Of a stretch of DNA of 64,000 nucleotides, positions 9,223 through 17,453 are shown piece by piece. The position numbers and the translations under genes were made by a program. This DNA comes from Pseudoalteromonas apostichopi. GTDB taxonomy: Bacteria > Pseudomonadota > Gammaproteobacteria > Enterobacterales > Alteromonadaceae. Every line of letters starts with the position of its first letter. The first letter of the stretch is position 1. The notes beneath the pieces were generated by a model. It was given only the letters and a program-made list of their open reading frames with translations. It searched no databases and was not told the DNA's origin. The stretch is from assembly GCF_030297135.1 (NCBI RefSeq), contig NZ_AP028065.1, positions 2,170,001 to 2,234,000 of the forward strand, in the 5' to 3' direction.

Positions 9223-10065
9223 ATGGCAAAACTAGTGAAAAAAGTTATGGAGAGCGACTTGTCGCAATCAATAGTAGAAATCAAGGATGTAACCTTTTCA
9301 CGGGGCGATAGAATCATATATAAAAATATGAGTTTTAACATTCCGAAAGGCAAGATAACCGCTATCATGGGACCGAGCGGCATTGGTAAAACCACCATGT
9401 TACGCTTAATTGGCGGTCAGCTTAAGCCTGATTCTGGTGACATTTTATTTGAAGGCAACAGTATTCCTGGCATGACTCGCAAGGAACTTTATGCTGCCCG
9501 TACCAAAATGAGTATGCTGTTCCAAAGCGGTGCCTTATTTACCGATATGTCAGTATTTGACAATATCGCCTTTCCTTTGCGCGAACATACTCAACTTAGC
9601 GAAGATTTAATTCGTCTTGTCGTTTTAATGAAATTACAAGCCGTCGGTTTACGTGGTGCACAAGATTTAATGCCGTCTGAGCTTTCTGGTGGTATGGCTC
9701 GCCGTGCAGCCCTTGCGCGTTCTATTGCTCTGGACCCTGAACTGATTATGTACGATGAACCTTTTGCTGGCCAAGACCCTATCTCAATGGGGGTGTTAGT
9801 AAAGCTAATTAAATCACTCAATGAGGTGTTAGGTTTATCATCACTTATAGTAACTCATGATGTGACTGAGGTTTTGAGCATTGCTGATCACGTTATCATC
9901 ATCGCTGATCAGGGGGTGATAGGAGAAGGTTCACCTGAACAAATGCAAAATCATCAATCTGAGCTAGTGCAGCAGTTTTTAAACGGCTTGTCTGATGGGC
10001 CTGTGCCGTTCCATTATCCAGCTCCTGCTTATGATAAAGAGTTATTGGGAGTGCACAATGCTTGA
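9223..10065 (+). CDS. mlaF: Phospholipid ABC transporter ATP-binding protein MlaF
   Basis: This ATPase of the MlaFEDB complex drives phospholipid movement between the inner membrane and MlaC. Walker A is GPSGIGKTT, the signature is LSGGMARR and Walker B is LIMYDEPFAGQDP. The open frame starts at 9223; an internal ATG at 9247 (MESDLSQS) would give a start closer to E. coli MlaF. Neither has a clear Shine-Dalgarno. It overlaps mlaE by 8 nt. Confidence 0.95.
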   Translation: MAKLVKKVMESDLSQSIVEIKDVTFSRGDRIIYKNMSFNIPKGKITAIMGPSGIGKTTMLRLIGGQLKPDSGDILFEGNSIPGMTRKELYAARTKMSMLFQSGALFTDMSVFDNIAFPLREHTQLSEDLIRLVVLMKLQAVGLRGAQDLMPSELSGGMARRAALARSIALDPELIMYDEPFAGQDPISMGVLVKLIKSLNEVLGLSSLIVTHDVTEVLSIADHVIIIADQGVIGEGSPEQMQNHQSELVQQFLNGLSDGPVPFHYPAPAYDKELLGVHNA

Positions 10066-10837
10066 TCTATTTCAGAAGTTAGGTCACAAAACGCTAGGCC
10101 GGTTTGCTGCTCTTGGTCGTTCAACACAAATGTTGTTTGGCGCATTAGTGAATATGCCTAACTTCAAAAAAGGCACGCCTTTACTTGTTCGCCAATTATA
10201 TATGGTGGGCTCGCAATCTCTTTTAATCATCATGGTATCAGGCCTATTCATCGGGATGGTGCTCGCTCTGCAGGGTTATACCGTTCTAGTAGGTTATGGT
10301 GCAGAAGATAGCTTAGGGCCTTTAGTGGCATTAAGTTTGTTACGCGAATTAGGTCCCGTAGTAACAGCGTTACTGTTTGCAGGGCGGGCGGGTAGTGCGC
10401 TTACTGCTGAAATAGGTTTAATGAAAGCCACTGAGCAATTATCAAGTCTAGAAATGATGGCAATCGACCCACTTAAGCGTATTATTGCGCCGCGTTTTTG
10501 GGCTGGTTTTATTAGTATGCCATTGCTTGCGCTGATTTTTTCGGCAGTTGCTATTATTGGTGCTCACTTAGTTGGTGTTGATTGGCTAGGTGTTGACTCG
10601 GGTAGCTTCTGGTCAATTATGCAAGCACAAGTGTCGTTCCAACAAGATATTGTTAACGGCATAATTAAAAGTTTTGTATTCGCCATGATTGTGACTTGGA
10701 TCGCTCTTTACAAAGGCTATGACTGTGTTCCGACTTCTGAAGGTATCAGTAAAGCGACAACAGAGACCGTAGTGCACTCGTCACTGGCAGTATTAGGTTT
10801 TGACTTTATTTTAACCGCGGTAATGTTTACCAGCTAA
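10058..10837 (+). CDS. mlaE: Phospholipid ABC transporter permease MlaE
   Basis: From the ATG at 10058 (MLDLFQKLG) the protein has 260 residues, the usual MlaE length; upstream starts inside mlaF would add a non-conserved tail. It has about five membrane segments and the conserved LLRELGPVVTALLFAGRAGSA region of the MlaE/TTG2B permease family. It overlaps the mlaF stop by 8 nt, so expression is coupled. Confidence 0.95.
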   Translation: MLDLFQKLGHKTLGRFAALGRSTQMLFGALVNMPNFKKGTPLLVRQLYMVGSQSLLIIMVSGLFIGMVLALQGYTVLVGYGAEDSLGPLVALSLLRELGPVVTALLFAGRAGSALTAEIGLMKATEQLSSLEMMAIDPLKRIIAPRFWAGFISMPLLALIFSAVAIIGAHLVGVDWLGVDSGSFWSIMQAQVSFQQDIVNGIIKSFVFAMIVTWIALYKGYDCVPTSEGISKATTETVVHSSLAVLGFDFILTAVMFTS

Positions 10838-10850
10838 TTAGGGTATAAAG

Positions 10851-11399
10851 ATGAATTCACGGAAATTAGAAATTTTAGTTGGCTTTTTTGTAGCCCTTGG
10901 TATCGCTGCATTTGCATTACTAGCATTGAAAGTTGCCAATGCTGGTATTAGTGGTAGCGGTGAAACTTACCAACTAAATGCAAAGTTTGAAAACATTGGC
11001 TCTTTAAAGGCCAGAGCACCTATTAAAGTAGGTGGTGTTGTTGTTGGTCGAGTTGAGTCTATTTTCATTCACCCGAAAGAGTTTGTGCCAGTCGTTAACA
11101 TGGCGATTGATGCAAATTATTTATGTAAATTTTCAGACACAACATCTATCTCAATTTTAACATCAGGTATTTTAGGTGAGCAGTACTTAGGCATTAATCC
11201 TGTTATTGCAGCTGAGTCTGCTGAGCAACGCTGTATGGGTGAGGATGTAACTGCAAGTGAGCATGATTCAGATTTAGATGATTTATTTGGTGTTGAAAGC
11301 AAAGCGCTTTCAGATGGTGATTACATTACTGATACAAAATCAGCGCTTGTTTTAGAAGAGTTAATTGGTCAGTTCTTATTCAACCAAGGTGGTGAGTAA
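10851..11399 (+). CDS. mlaD: Outer-membrane lipid asymmetry protein MlaD (MCE)
   Basis: This 182-residue protein has one N-terminal membrane helix (about 7-28) and a single MCE domain (about 39-120, with FENIGSLKARAPIKVGGVVVG). MlaD forms a hexameric ring that binds phospholipid in the periplasm and docks MlaC. Two cysteines (LCKF and RCMG) fall in or near the MCE domain. It lies 13 nt after mlaE. Confidence 0.95.
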   Translation: MNSRKLEILVGFFVALGIAAFALLALKVANAGISGSGETYQLNAKFENIGSLKARAPIKVGGVVVGRVESIFIHPKEFVPVVNMAIDANYLCKFSDTTSISILTSGILGEQYLGINPVIAAESAEQRCMGEDVTASEHDSDLDDLFGVESKALSDGDYITDTKSALVLEELIGQFLFNQGGE

Positions 11400-11401
11400 T
11401 T

Positions 11402-12079
11402 ATGTTTAAGAAGTTTTTATTGTGTATTGGTGTGTTGTTTTCACTTAACACACATGCTGCTGAGCCTGCGGTTGATTTAAAAGACCCGTATAAAATGGTA
11501 CGTACGGTGTCTGATAATACCTTTGCACGTATTACTAAAGATCAACCGATTATTGCAAAAAACAAAGAGCATTTACGTGTTATCGTTGAAGAAGAGTTGA
11601 TGCCTTACATTGATTATAAATATGCTGCACTACGTGTGCTTGGTAATCATGTGTCGAAGGTGCGTGCAATCGAAGATAAAGATGAAAAAGCGAAAGCGAT
11701 TAAGGAACTACAACGCTTTATCGACGTTTTCCAAAAGTATTTAATTGCCACCTACGCTGGCGTGTTTACTCAATACACTAACCAAAGTGTTGAGTTTGCT
11801 CCGGCACAACCATTTAAGGGTAAAGACGTGGTGGTCGTTAAAACCAAAATTGTTGAAGCCGGTAAACCTGATATCAGAATCGACTTTAAAGTACGTGAAG
11901 ACCGCAGTGGTGACTGGGGCGCGTACGATATGATTGCAGAAGGTATTAGTTTGCTTGATGCTAAACAAAGTGAATTACAAGGTATTTTACGCCAACATGG
12001 TCTAGATTATGTTAGTGACTTACTTGAGCAGAAGAGCCAACTGCCAGTGCAATTTAGAGGTAATGGTGGCGATGAGTAA
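11402..12079 (+). CDS. mlaC: Periplasmic phospholipid-binding protein MlaC
   Basis: This 225-residue protein begins with a signal peptide (FLLCIGVLFSLNTHA) followed by the MlaC/Ttg2D fold, with YMIDYKY-like (MPYIDYKYAALRVLG) and FTQYTNQSVEF conserved stretches. It shuttles phospholipid between the MlaA-porin complex and MlaFEDB. It starts 2 nt after mlaD and overlaps mlaB by 8 nt. Confidence 0.95.
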   Translation: MFKKFLLCIGVLFSLNTHAAEPAVDLKDPYKMVRTVSDNTFARITKDQPIIAKNKEHLRVIVEEELMPYIDYKYAALRVLGNHVSKVRAIEDKDEKAKAIKELQRFIDVFQKYLIATYAGVFTQYTNQSVEFAPAQPFKGKDVVVVKTKIVEAGKPDIRIDFKVREDRSGDWGAYDMIAEGISLLDAKQSELQGILRQHGLDYVSDLLEQKSQLPVQFRGNGGDE

Positions 12080-12365
12080 AGTCGAGATTACTCAACTTGA
12101 AGATAACCAGTTTCGAGTCAGTGGTGAACTGACTCGAAATTCAATTGGCCGTGAACGCCTTCTGAACGTCAAGCCAGATTCTAGCCATAAAACATGGTAT
12201 TTTGACCTTTCTGGGTTATCTAGGGTTGACACGGCGGGCTTAGCTTGGTTAATTCACTCTTTCGCAGAATTAAAGCAGCAAGGTATTCACCTTGAACTGC
12301 AAAATAGCCCTGAACAATTGCAAAACTTGATGCAGTTGGGTCAGGTCACAAACCTATTTGAGTGA
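12072..12365 (+). CDS. mlaB: STAS-domain protein MlaB
   Basis: Starting at the ATG at 12072 gives 97 residues, the E. coli MlaB length; an ATG at 12063 would add three residues. AGAGG lies at 12056-12060. The STAS motif is DLSGLSRVDTAGLAWL. MlaB binds MlaF and is needed for assembly and activity of the transporter. It overlaps the end of mlaC. Confidence 0.93.
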   Translation: MSKVEITQLEDNQFRVSGELTRNSIGRERLLNVKPDSSHKTWYFDLSGLSRVDTAGLAWLIHSFAELKQQGIHLELQNSPEQLQNLMQLGQVTNLFE

Positions 12366-12370
12366 GATTT

Positions 12371-12628
12371 ATGGAAACAAGCCAAGTCGAAACGTTATTA
12401 CGCGACGAACTAAAACTAGATGAAGTGATTGTTAAAGCAAATGGTAGCCACTACGAAGTGATTGCTGTTGGTGAGTGTTTTGATGGCTTATCTCGCGTGA
12501 AGAAGCAGCAGTTGGTTTATGCTCCGTTAATGTCAACAATCTCAGACGGTACAATCCACGCTGTATCTATCAAAGCGTTTACACCGACTGAATGGAAACG
12601 CGAACAAAAATTCATTTTACCTCAATAG
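12371..12628 (+). CDS. ibaG: BolA-family acid-stress protein IbaG
   Basis: The ATG at 12371 gives 85 residues; a GTG at 12362 would add three. The protein matches E. coli IbaG strongly, including VIAVGECFDGLSRVKKQQ and HAVSIKAFTPTEW. BolA-family proteins pair with monothiol glutaredoxins and bind Fe-S clusters. The gene lies between mlaB and murA, the conserved context. Confidence 0.95.
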   Translation: METSQVETLLRDELKLDEVIVKANGSHYEVIAVGECFDGLSRVKKQQLVYAPLMSTISDGTIHAVSIKAFTPTEWKREQKFILPQ

Positions 12629-12643
12629 TCGCAGGGCCTCCTC

Positions 12644-13903
12644 ATGGATCAATTTGTTATTCAAGGTGGCACCTCGCTGGCAGGTGAAGTCACTATTTCG
12701 GGCGCGAAAAACGCCGCTCTTCCAATTCTTTTTGCTGCACTTTTAGGACAGGGTAAAAGTACTTTTAGTAATGTTCCTCGTTTACGCGATATCGGCACCA
12801 CAGAAGCCTTATTAAAAACGCTGGGCGCCAATGTTGAGTGGCAACAAGATAAGCTAATCATTGATGGCGCGACGGTTGATAAAACCCTTGCTCCGTATGA
12901 GCTGGTTAAGCAGATGCGTGCTTCAGTGTTAGCATTAGGCCCTTTGGTTGCTCGTTTTGGTGAAGCGCAGGTTTCACTGCCTGGTGGCTGTGCGATTGGT
13001 GCCCGTCCGGTTGATATCCATATTCAAGGCCTTGAGCGCATGGGCGCTATCATTAAGGTCGAAAATGGCTACATTAATGCCAAGGTGGATGGACGCTTAA
13101 AAGGTGCTGAAATCTTTATGGAGATGGTCAGTGTTGGCGCAACAGAGAACTTACTAATGGCAGCTACGCTGGCTGATGGTAAAACTGTACTTGAAAATGC
13201 AGCCCGTGAACCTGAAATAACTGATCTGGCAAATTGCTTAATTGCGATGGGGGCGAAGATCAACGGGGCAGGCACAAGCCGCATCGAAATTGAAGGTGTC
13301 GAATCACTATCGGGCTGTGAATACAGCATTCTTCCCGATCGCATTGAAACAGGCACCTTTTTGGTCGCGGCGGCAATGGCTGGCGGTGAAGTGCTTTGTA
13401 AAAACACTGATCACCATAGCCTTGATCCTGTGATTGAAAAGCTGCGTGCTACCAATGCCTTGGTTGAAGTGACTGATAACAGCATTTATCTTGATATGCG
13501 TGGCCGTGAATTAAAAGCGGTGAACATTAAGACCATGCCACACCCTGGTTTCCCTACCGATATGCAAGCGCAATTTACAGCCTTGAATGTGGTGGCTAAG
13601 GGCAGTGCAACAATCACAGAAACGATTTTCGAAAACCGTTTTATGCACGTGCCTGAATTACAGCGTATGGGCGCAAATATCCGCTTGGAAGGTAATACGG
13701 CAATTTGTGGTGATACCGAAAGCCTATCTGGCGCGCAAGTAATGGCAACTGATTTACGAGCTTCTGCAAGTCTCATCCTTACCGGTATCGTTGCTCAAGG
13801 TGAGACCATTGTTGACCGTATTTATCACGTAGATCGTGGCTATCAGCGTATCGAAGACAAGTTGAGTGCACTGGGTGCAAACATTAAACGTCGTTCTAGC
13901 TAA
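12644..13903 (+). CDS. murA: UDP-N-acetylglucosamine 1-carboxyvinyltransferase MurA
   Basis: This 419-residue EPSP-synthase-family enzyme adds enolpyruvate to UDP-GlcNAc, the first committed step of peptidoglycan synthesis. The active-site cysteine is Cys116 in LPGGCAIGARPVD, so the fosfomycin-sensitive form is predicted. It is the last gene of the mla operon, 15 nt after ibaG, and is followed by a strong terminator. Confidence 0.98.
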   Translation: MDQFVIQGGTSLAGEVTISGAKNAALPILFAALLGQGKSTFSNVPRLRDIGTTEALLKTLGANVEWQQDKLIIDGATVDKTLAPYELVKQMRASVLALGPLVARFGEAQVSLPGGCAIGARPVDIHIQGLERMGAIIKVENGYINAKVDGRLKGAEIFMEMVSVGATENLLMAATLADGKTVLENAAREPEITDLANCLIAMGAKINGAGTSRIEIEGVESLSGCEYSILPDRIETGTFLVAAAMAGGEVLCKNTDHHSLDPVIEKLRATNALVEVTDNSIYLDMRGRELKAVNIKTMPHPGFPTDMQAQFTALNVVAKGSATITETIFENRFMHVPELQRMGANIRLEGNTAICGDTESLSGAQVMATDLRASASLILTGIVAQGETIVDRIYHVDRGYQRIEDKLSALGANIKRRSS

Positions 13904-13918
13904 TCGCTAAATACTTAT

Positions 13919-13950
13919 AAAAAAGGCCTAACGAATGTTAGGCCTTTTTT
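13919..13950 (+). terminator. Intrinsic terminator after murA
   Basis: The stem AAAAAGGCCTAAC/GTTAGGCCTTTTT with a 4-nt loop ends in a T run. It closes the mla-murA operon and is symmetric enough to act on both strands. Confidence 0.9.
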
Positions 13951-13972
13951 ATATCTGTATGTCTCTGTAATT

Positions 13973-14134
13973 ATACCAATCCGCAATAATGCTTAATCAT
14001 TTTGAGGGATTAAACCTGTCGCTACCTGCGTTAAAAATTTCTGATTTAGAACAACTAAATAACGAAACTTTTGCCTTGTTATCAACGAGGTTTTATTGCC
14101 TCAAAATAGACCACTTTATTAAGCGAATTGGTAT
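13973..14134. repeat. Long form (162 bp) of the ATACCAAT palindromic repeat
   Basis: The ends are ATACCAATCCGCAATAAT and TTAAGCGAATTGGTAT, partly inverted copies of each other. Nested inside is a second inverted pair, ATTTTGAGG/CCTCAAAAT. No coding capacity is convincing. Two 40-bp short forms with the same termini lie at 17277 and 40554. Its right end overlaps the last base of the degS stop codon. It looks like a MITE-type element. Confidence 0.8.
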
Positions 14135-15240
14135 TATTGCTCGTCTTCGAGCTCTGCTACGGTCACCATTACTTTTAAAATTTTACCATCGCGGTAAATT
14201 TCAAATTCAAGCTCTTTACCAGGTTCTGTGTTGGCAAGTTTCTCAAGTACTTGTTGTGGATTTGCTACAGGAATACCACCAATTTTAATAACAATATCCG
14301 TTTCTCTAATGCCTGCTTTCCAAGCTGGGCCAAATGGATCAAGTTGAGAAATGCGCATCCCCGCAACGGGTGTAAAATTGTCGCTTACATCCTTACCTGT
14401 ACTATCGATACCTGTGCCACTAAATCCTAAATAACCACGTACTACACGACCATGTTTGATCAGCTTATCCATAACATCTTTGGCAATAGAGTAAGGTACT
14501 GCAAAGAAAATACCTTGAATATCGAGGTTCTCGTGAGTTTTAAACTGCGCCGACGTGATACCTACTAAATCACCCCGTGAGTTGACTAACGCGCCACCTG
14601 AGTTGCCTACGTTAATCGCTGCATCCATCTGTAATAGACTACTGTAAGGGCTATCGATTAAGTTCTGTTTGCCTGTGGCACTTATAATACCTTGGGTAAT
14701 CGTTTGGCCTAAATTAAGCGGGTTACCAATCGCTAATACTACATCACCAACACGCGGTTTAAATTTATCGTTCACCGGGATTTTCGGTAAGTGCTCGGCG
14801 CTGATTTTTAACAGTGCTAAATCTGTTTGCGTATCAAAGCCAATCACTTGTACATCATAAAAACGACGGCCATCAGAGAGTGTGACTATAATTAGGTCGG
14901 CATTTTTTATTACATGGTAGTTAGTCAAAATATAGCCATCTTGGGTCATGATCACGCCAGAGCCTAGAGCTTGAACTGTATTTTGTCGTTTATAGCGAGG
15001 TTGATTCGAAATACTTTCTGAAAAAATAGTGACCACAGATGGAGCTGCTTTTTGTACCGCATCAGCAAAGCTCATGTGTTCTGATGACATTGCTACTGGT
15101 AAATTCATGTCAGGTAACAACGTGCTACGAAGACTTGGGCTAAATAACACCACTAAAAAGGCAATGCCTAAACCAGTGAAAAGCGGGGGAAGGATAAATT
15201 TAAAAAGTTTTAGCACAGTATTCTTATTATCAGTGAGCAA
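14134..15240 (-). CDS. degS: Inner-membrane-anchored serine protease DegS
   Basis: This protein has one N-terminal membrane anchor, a trypsin-like domain with His (TNYHVI), Asp (TDLALLKI) and Ser (GNSGGALV), and one C-terminal PDZ domain. In the sigma-E pathway DegS cleaves the anti-sigma factor RseA when its PDZ binds misfolded porin tails. The open frame begins at a TTG (15240); a GTG at 15216 (VLKLFKFIL) is an equally good start and neither has ideal ribosome-binding spacing. It is downstream of degQ. Confidence 0.93.
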   Translation of the reverse strand: MLTDNKNTVLKLFKFILPPLFTGLGIAFLVVLFSPSLRSTLLPDMNLPVAMSSEHMSFADAVQKAAPSVVTIFSESISNQPRYKRQNTVQALGSGVIMTQDGYILTNYHVIKNADLIIVTLSDGRRFYDVQVIGFDTQTDLALLKISAEHLPKIPVNDKFKPRVGDVVLAIGNPLNLGQTITQGIISATGKQNLIDSPYSSLLQMDAAINVGNSGGALVNSRGDLVGITSAQFKTHENLDIQGIFFAVPYSIAKDVMDKLIKHGRVVRGYLGFSGTGIDSTGKDVSDNFTPVAGMRISQLDPFGPAWKAGIRETDIVIKIGGIPVANPQQVLEKLANTEPGKELEFEIYRDGKILKVMVTVAELEDEQ

Positions 15241-15257
15241 TCCCTTAATGATGGCAC

Positions 15258-15295
15258 AAAAAAAATAACAGCGGCAAGCACCGCTGTTATTTTTT
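15258..15295 (-). terminator. Terminator between degQ and degS
   Basis: A near-perfect stem (AAAAAATAACAGCGG/CCGCTGTTATTTTTT, 6-nt loop) flanked by A and T runs ends the degQ transcript. degS therefore probably has its own promoter or relies on readthrough. Confidence 0.85.
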
Positions 15296-15314
15296 CATGA
15301 TTTATCAACTAGGT

Positions 15315-16667
15315 TTACTGAATTAATACGAAAATAAGCTCTCTACCTCGTTTAACACCTAGTACGATGTTACCTTTGGTATTTTCGATGATTTTATTCA
15401 TGTCACGGATTGTTTCTACGCGTTGACGGTTAACTTGCATAATTACGTCACCTTCTTCAAGGCCGACACGTGCCGCAGGAGAGCGTGCTTGTACGCCTGT
15501 AACTTCAACACCTTTACCATCACTCTTCTGGGTATTTTCTAAAGTTGCCCCTTGGAATGCTGGATGTGTTTCTTCGCCAGCGGCTGTGATCGCTGATGCA
15601 CCATCTAGGGTGACATTAACCGTTTTGACTTTGCCATCTCGGTAAATGCCAAGCTTAACTTTTTTGCCTTCACCAAGAGTGGCTATTTTACTGCGTAGTT
15701 CATGGAAACCGCTAATTTCAGTCCCATCAACGCTAATAATTACATCACCGGCTTTGATACCAGCTTTACTTGCTGCGGTATCATCCATTACTTGCATAAC
15801 GTAGGCGCCTTGTTTGACGTCGAGTTGTTGTGCTTTAGCAAGGCCTGCATCAAGTGGGCGACCCGAAATACCTAATGAGCCACGACGCACTTCGCCGTGC
15901 TCGATAATTTGGTCAACAAGGTTTTTCATCATGGTCGATGGAATCGCAAAACCAATCCCCACATTACCGCCAGATGCGCCTAAGATAGCGGTGTTGATAC
16001 CAATCAGCTCACCATTGAGGTTAACTAACGCGCCGCCAGAGTTACCTTGGTTGATAGCAGCATCGGTTTGAATAAAGTCTTCATAACCTTCTATATTTAA
16101 ACCGCTACGGCCAAGGGCACTGACGATACCTGATGTTACTGTGTGACTTAAACCAAATGGGTTACCAATGGCAACTGCAAAATCACCTACACGTAACTTA
16201 TCTGAATCAGCAATCTTAAGTGCTGTTAAATCCTCTGCATCAATTTGCAATAAGGCAATATCTGATTCTTTGTCACTACCGATTTTAGTTGCTTCATATT
16301 CGCGGCCATCTTCTAAGGTCACCACCATTTTTTCGGCATCTTCGATAACATGGTTATTGGTTACCACGTAACCTTCTTTTGCATCAATGATCACACCTGA
16401 GCCTAGGCCACTAAACTCACGCTTTTGACTGCCGCCACGAGGTACACCAAAAAAATCATCAAATGGTGTCGCACGGCGGCGGACTTCTTTTGAACCTGAC
16501 ACTTGAATACTGACTACGCCAGGTGTGATTTGCTCAAGCATAGGTGCTAGGGTTGGCAATTGTTGTCCATCTACAGCAACAGGAAGCTTTGCCATTGAAA
16601 TAGTAGGGCTTAATAATAAGCTAGAAGATAAAATAGCAGCACTGATAACAGATAATTTCATTTTCAT
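15315..16667 (-). CDS. degQ: Periplasmic serine endoprotease/chaperone DegQ (Do family)
   Basis: This 450-residue protein has a signal peptide (to about residue 26), a protease domain with the triad in TNNHVI, SDIALLQI and GNSGGALV, and two PDZ domains (about 255-345 and 360-450). It degrades or refolds misfolded envelope proteins as a cage-like oligomer. Pairing with degS fits the degQ-degS locus. DegP and DegQ are close, so degP is an alternative name; the context favours degQ. Confidence 0.93.
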   Translation of the reverse strand: MKMKLSVISAAILSSSLLLSPTISMAKLPVAVDGQQLPTLAPMLEQITPGVVSIQVSGSKEVRRRATPFDDFFGVPRGGSQKREFSGLGSGVIIDAKEGYVVTNNHVIEDAEKMVVTLEDGREYEATKIGSDKESDIALLQIDAEDLTALKIADSDKLRVGDFAVAIGNPFGLSHTVTSGIVSALGRSGLNIEGYEDFIQTDAAINQGNSGGALVNLNGELIGINTAILGASGGNVGIGFAIPSTMMKNLVDQIIEHGEVRRGSLGISGRPLDAGLAKAQQLDVKQGAYVMQVMDDTAASKAGIKAGDVIISVDGTEISGFHELRSKIATLGEGKKVKLGIYRDGKVKTVNVTLDGASAITAAGEETHPAFQGATLENTQKSDGKGVEVTGVQARSPAARVGLEEGDVIMQVNRQRVETIRDMNKIIENTKGNIVLGVKRGRELIFVLIQ

Positions 16668-16706
16668 AGTCTGGGTTTACTCCACTTCAGAGATAAAGCA
16701 AAAACT

Positions 16707-16733
16707 AAAAAGGGCTGCATAAGCAGCCCTTTT
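16707..16733 (-). terminator. Terminator between zapG and degQ
   Basis: The stem AAAAGGGCTGC/GCAGCCCTTTT is followed by T-rich sequence on the minus strand. It ends the zapG transcript just before degQ, so the degQ promoter should lie within or after it. Confidence 0.8.
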
Positions 16734-16790
16734 CTTGGTTTAGATATAAAGCTGTTATATCTAAAGACTATGGGGTCAAAAAAAAGTTCA

Positions 16791-17234
16791 TCAAGAGGCT
16801 TTAGAATGTTCTGAAACTTTCTCTGAACCAGTGAACAAGCCTGTTTCACCAACAACATAGTCAGCTGGCTGAGCTTCAGCACTTGAGCGATCGCCTCTGC
16901 GGTCTTGTAATGAGTTTTGTAATTGCTCCGTGGTTTCTTTAGAAAAGAACGGCTCATTTGGATGCTGTTTTTTATCAGCCAGTAACAAGTTATTTGTTTC
17001 TTCTACATGGTTTAGCAACTGGTCGTAGTTATCTTTCATTTTAGAAACTAGCTTACCAGTGCTAGCTAGGTGATCAGCCACATCTTGGCGGTATTGCTCA
17101 AGGGCATTGTTAGCTTGCTCAACTTGTTGTTCTAGTTCGTCTTGCTTAAATTGTTTTTTAGTTACAAAAGCACCAATGAAAAATGCTGAAATTGCAACGA
17201 TGATTAGAATACCAATCCAGGTAATTGTGCCCAT
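16791..17234 (-). CDS. zapG: Z-ring associated protein ZapG (YhcB, DUF1043)
   Basis: This 147-residue protein has an N-terminal membrane helix (about residues 4-24), a coiled coil (about 30-75, EQQVEQANNALEQYRQDV) and a low-complexity tail. This matches YhcB/ZapG, which links division and envelope growth in E. coli. Its position upstream of degQ-degS is conserved in gammaproteobacteria. Confidence 0.9.
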   Translation of the reverse strand: MGTITWIGILIIVAISAFFIGAFVTKKQFKQDELEQQVEQANNALEQYRQDVADHLASTGKLVSKMKDNYDQLLNHVEETNNLLLADKKQHPNEPFFSKETTEQLQNSLQDRRGDRSSAEAQPADYVVGETGLFTGSEKVSEHSKAS

Positions 17235-17276
17235 AAATCTACCCCTTTGGGAAAAAATAACAAAAACAGATGCATC

Positions 17277-17316
17277 ATACCAATTTGCAATAATTCTTAA
17301 TTAAGCGCGTTGGTAT
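17277..17316. repeat. Short form (40 bp) of the ATACCAAT repeat
   Basis: It starts ATACCAATTTGCAATAATTC and ends TTAAGCGCGTTGGTAT with the palindrome CTTAATTAAG at the junction. It corresponds to the two ends of the 162-bp copy at 13973 joined together. It lies between divergent zapG and zapE. Confidence 0.75.
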
Positions 17317-17453
17317 TAAAAGCATTTATAGTCCAATCATTATTAAAATATGCTTAATTTGATTGTGAAATCATACTGCGGGCTAATATACCCTGAGATA
17401 CGATGCGTGTTAATATACTACGCAAATTTAACAGTGTTTTATTGTAACGACCT

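Noticed and set aside
13989..14288. Open frame of 99 residues covering the long repeat and the degS 3' end
   Set aside because: It runs through the palindromic repeat and antisense to degS, has no ribosome site and no recognisable protein.
16740..16800. Sigma-E-like promoter for degQ (GAACTT with TCTTT on the minus strand)
   Set aside because: The -10 match is poor, and the zapG-degQ terminator would lie between it and degQ.
16664..16957. Open frame of 97 residues overlapping zapG
   Set aside because: It is on the same strand but out of frame with zapG, crosses the zapG-degQ terminator and has no ribosome site; zapG explains the region.
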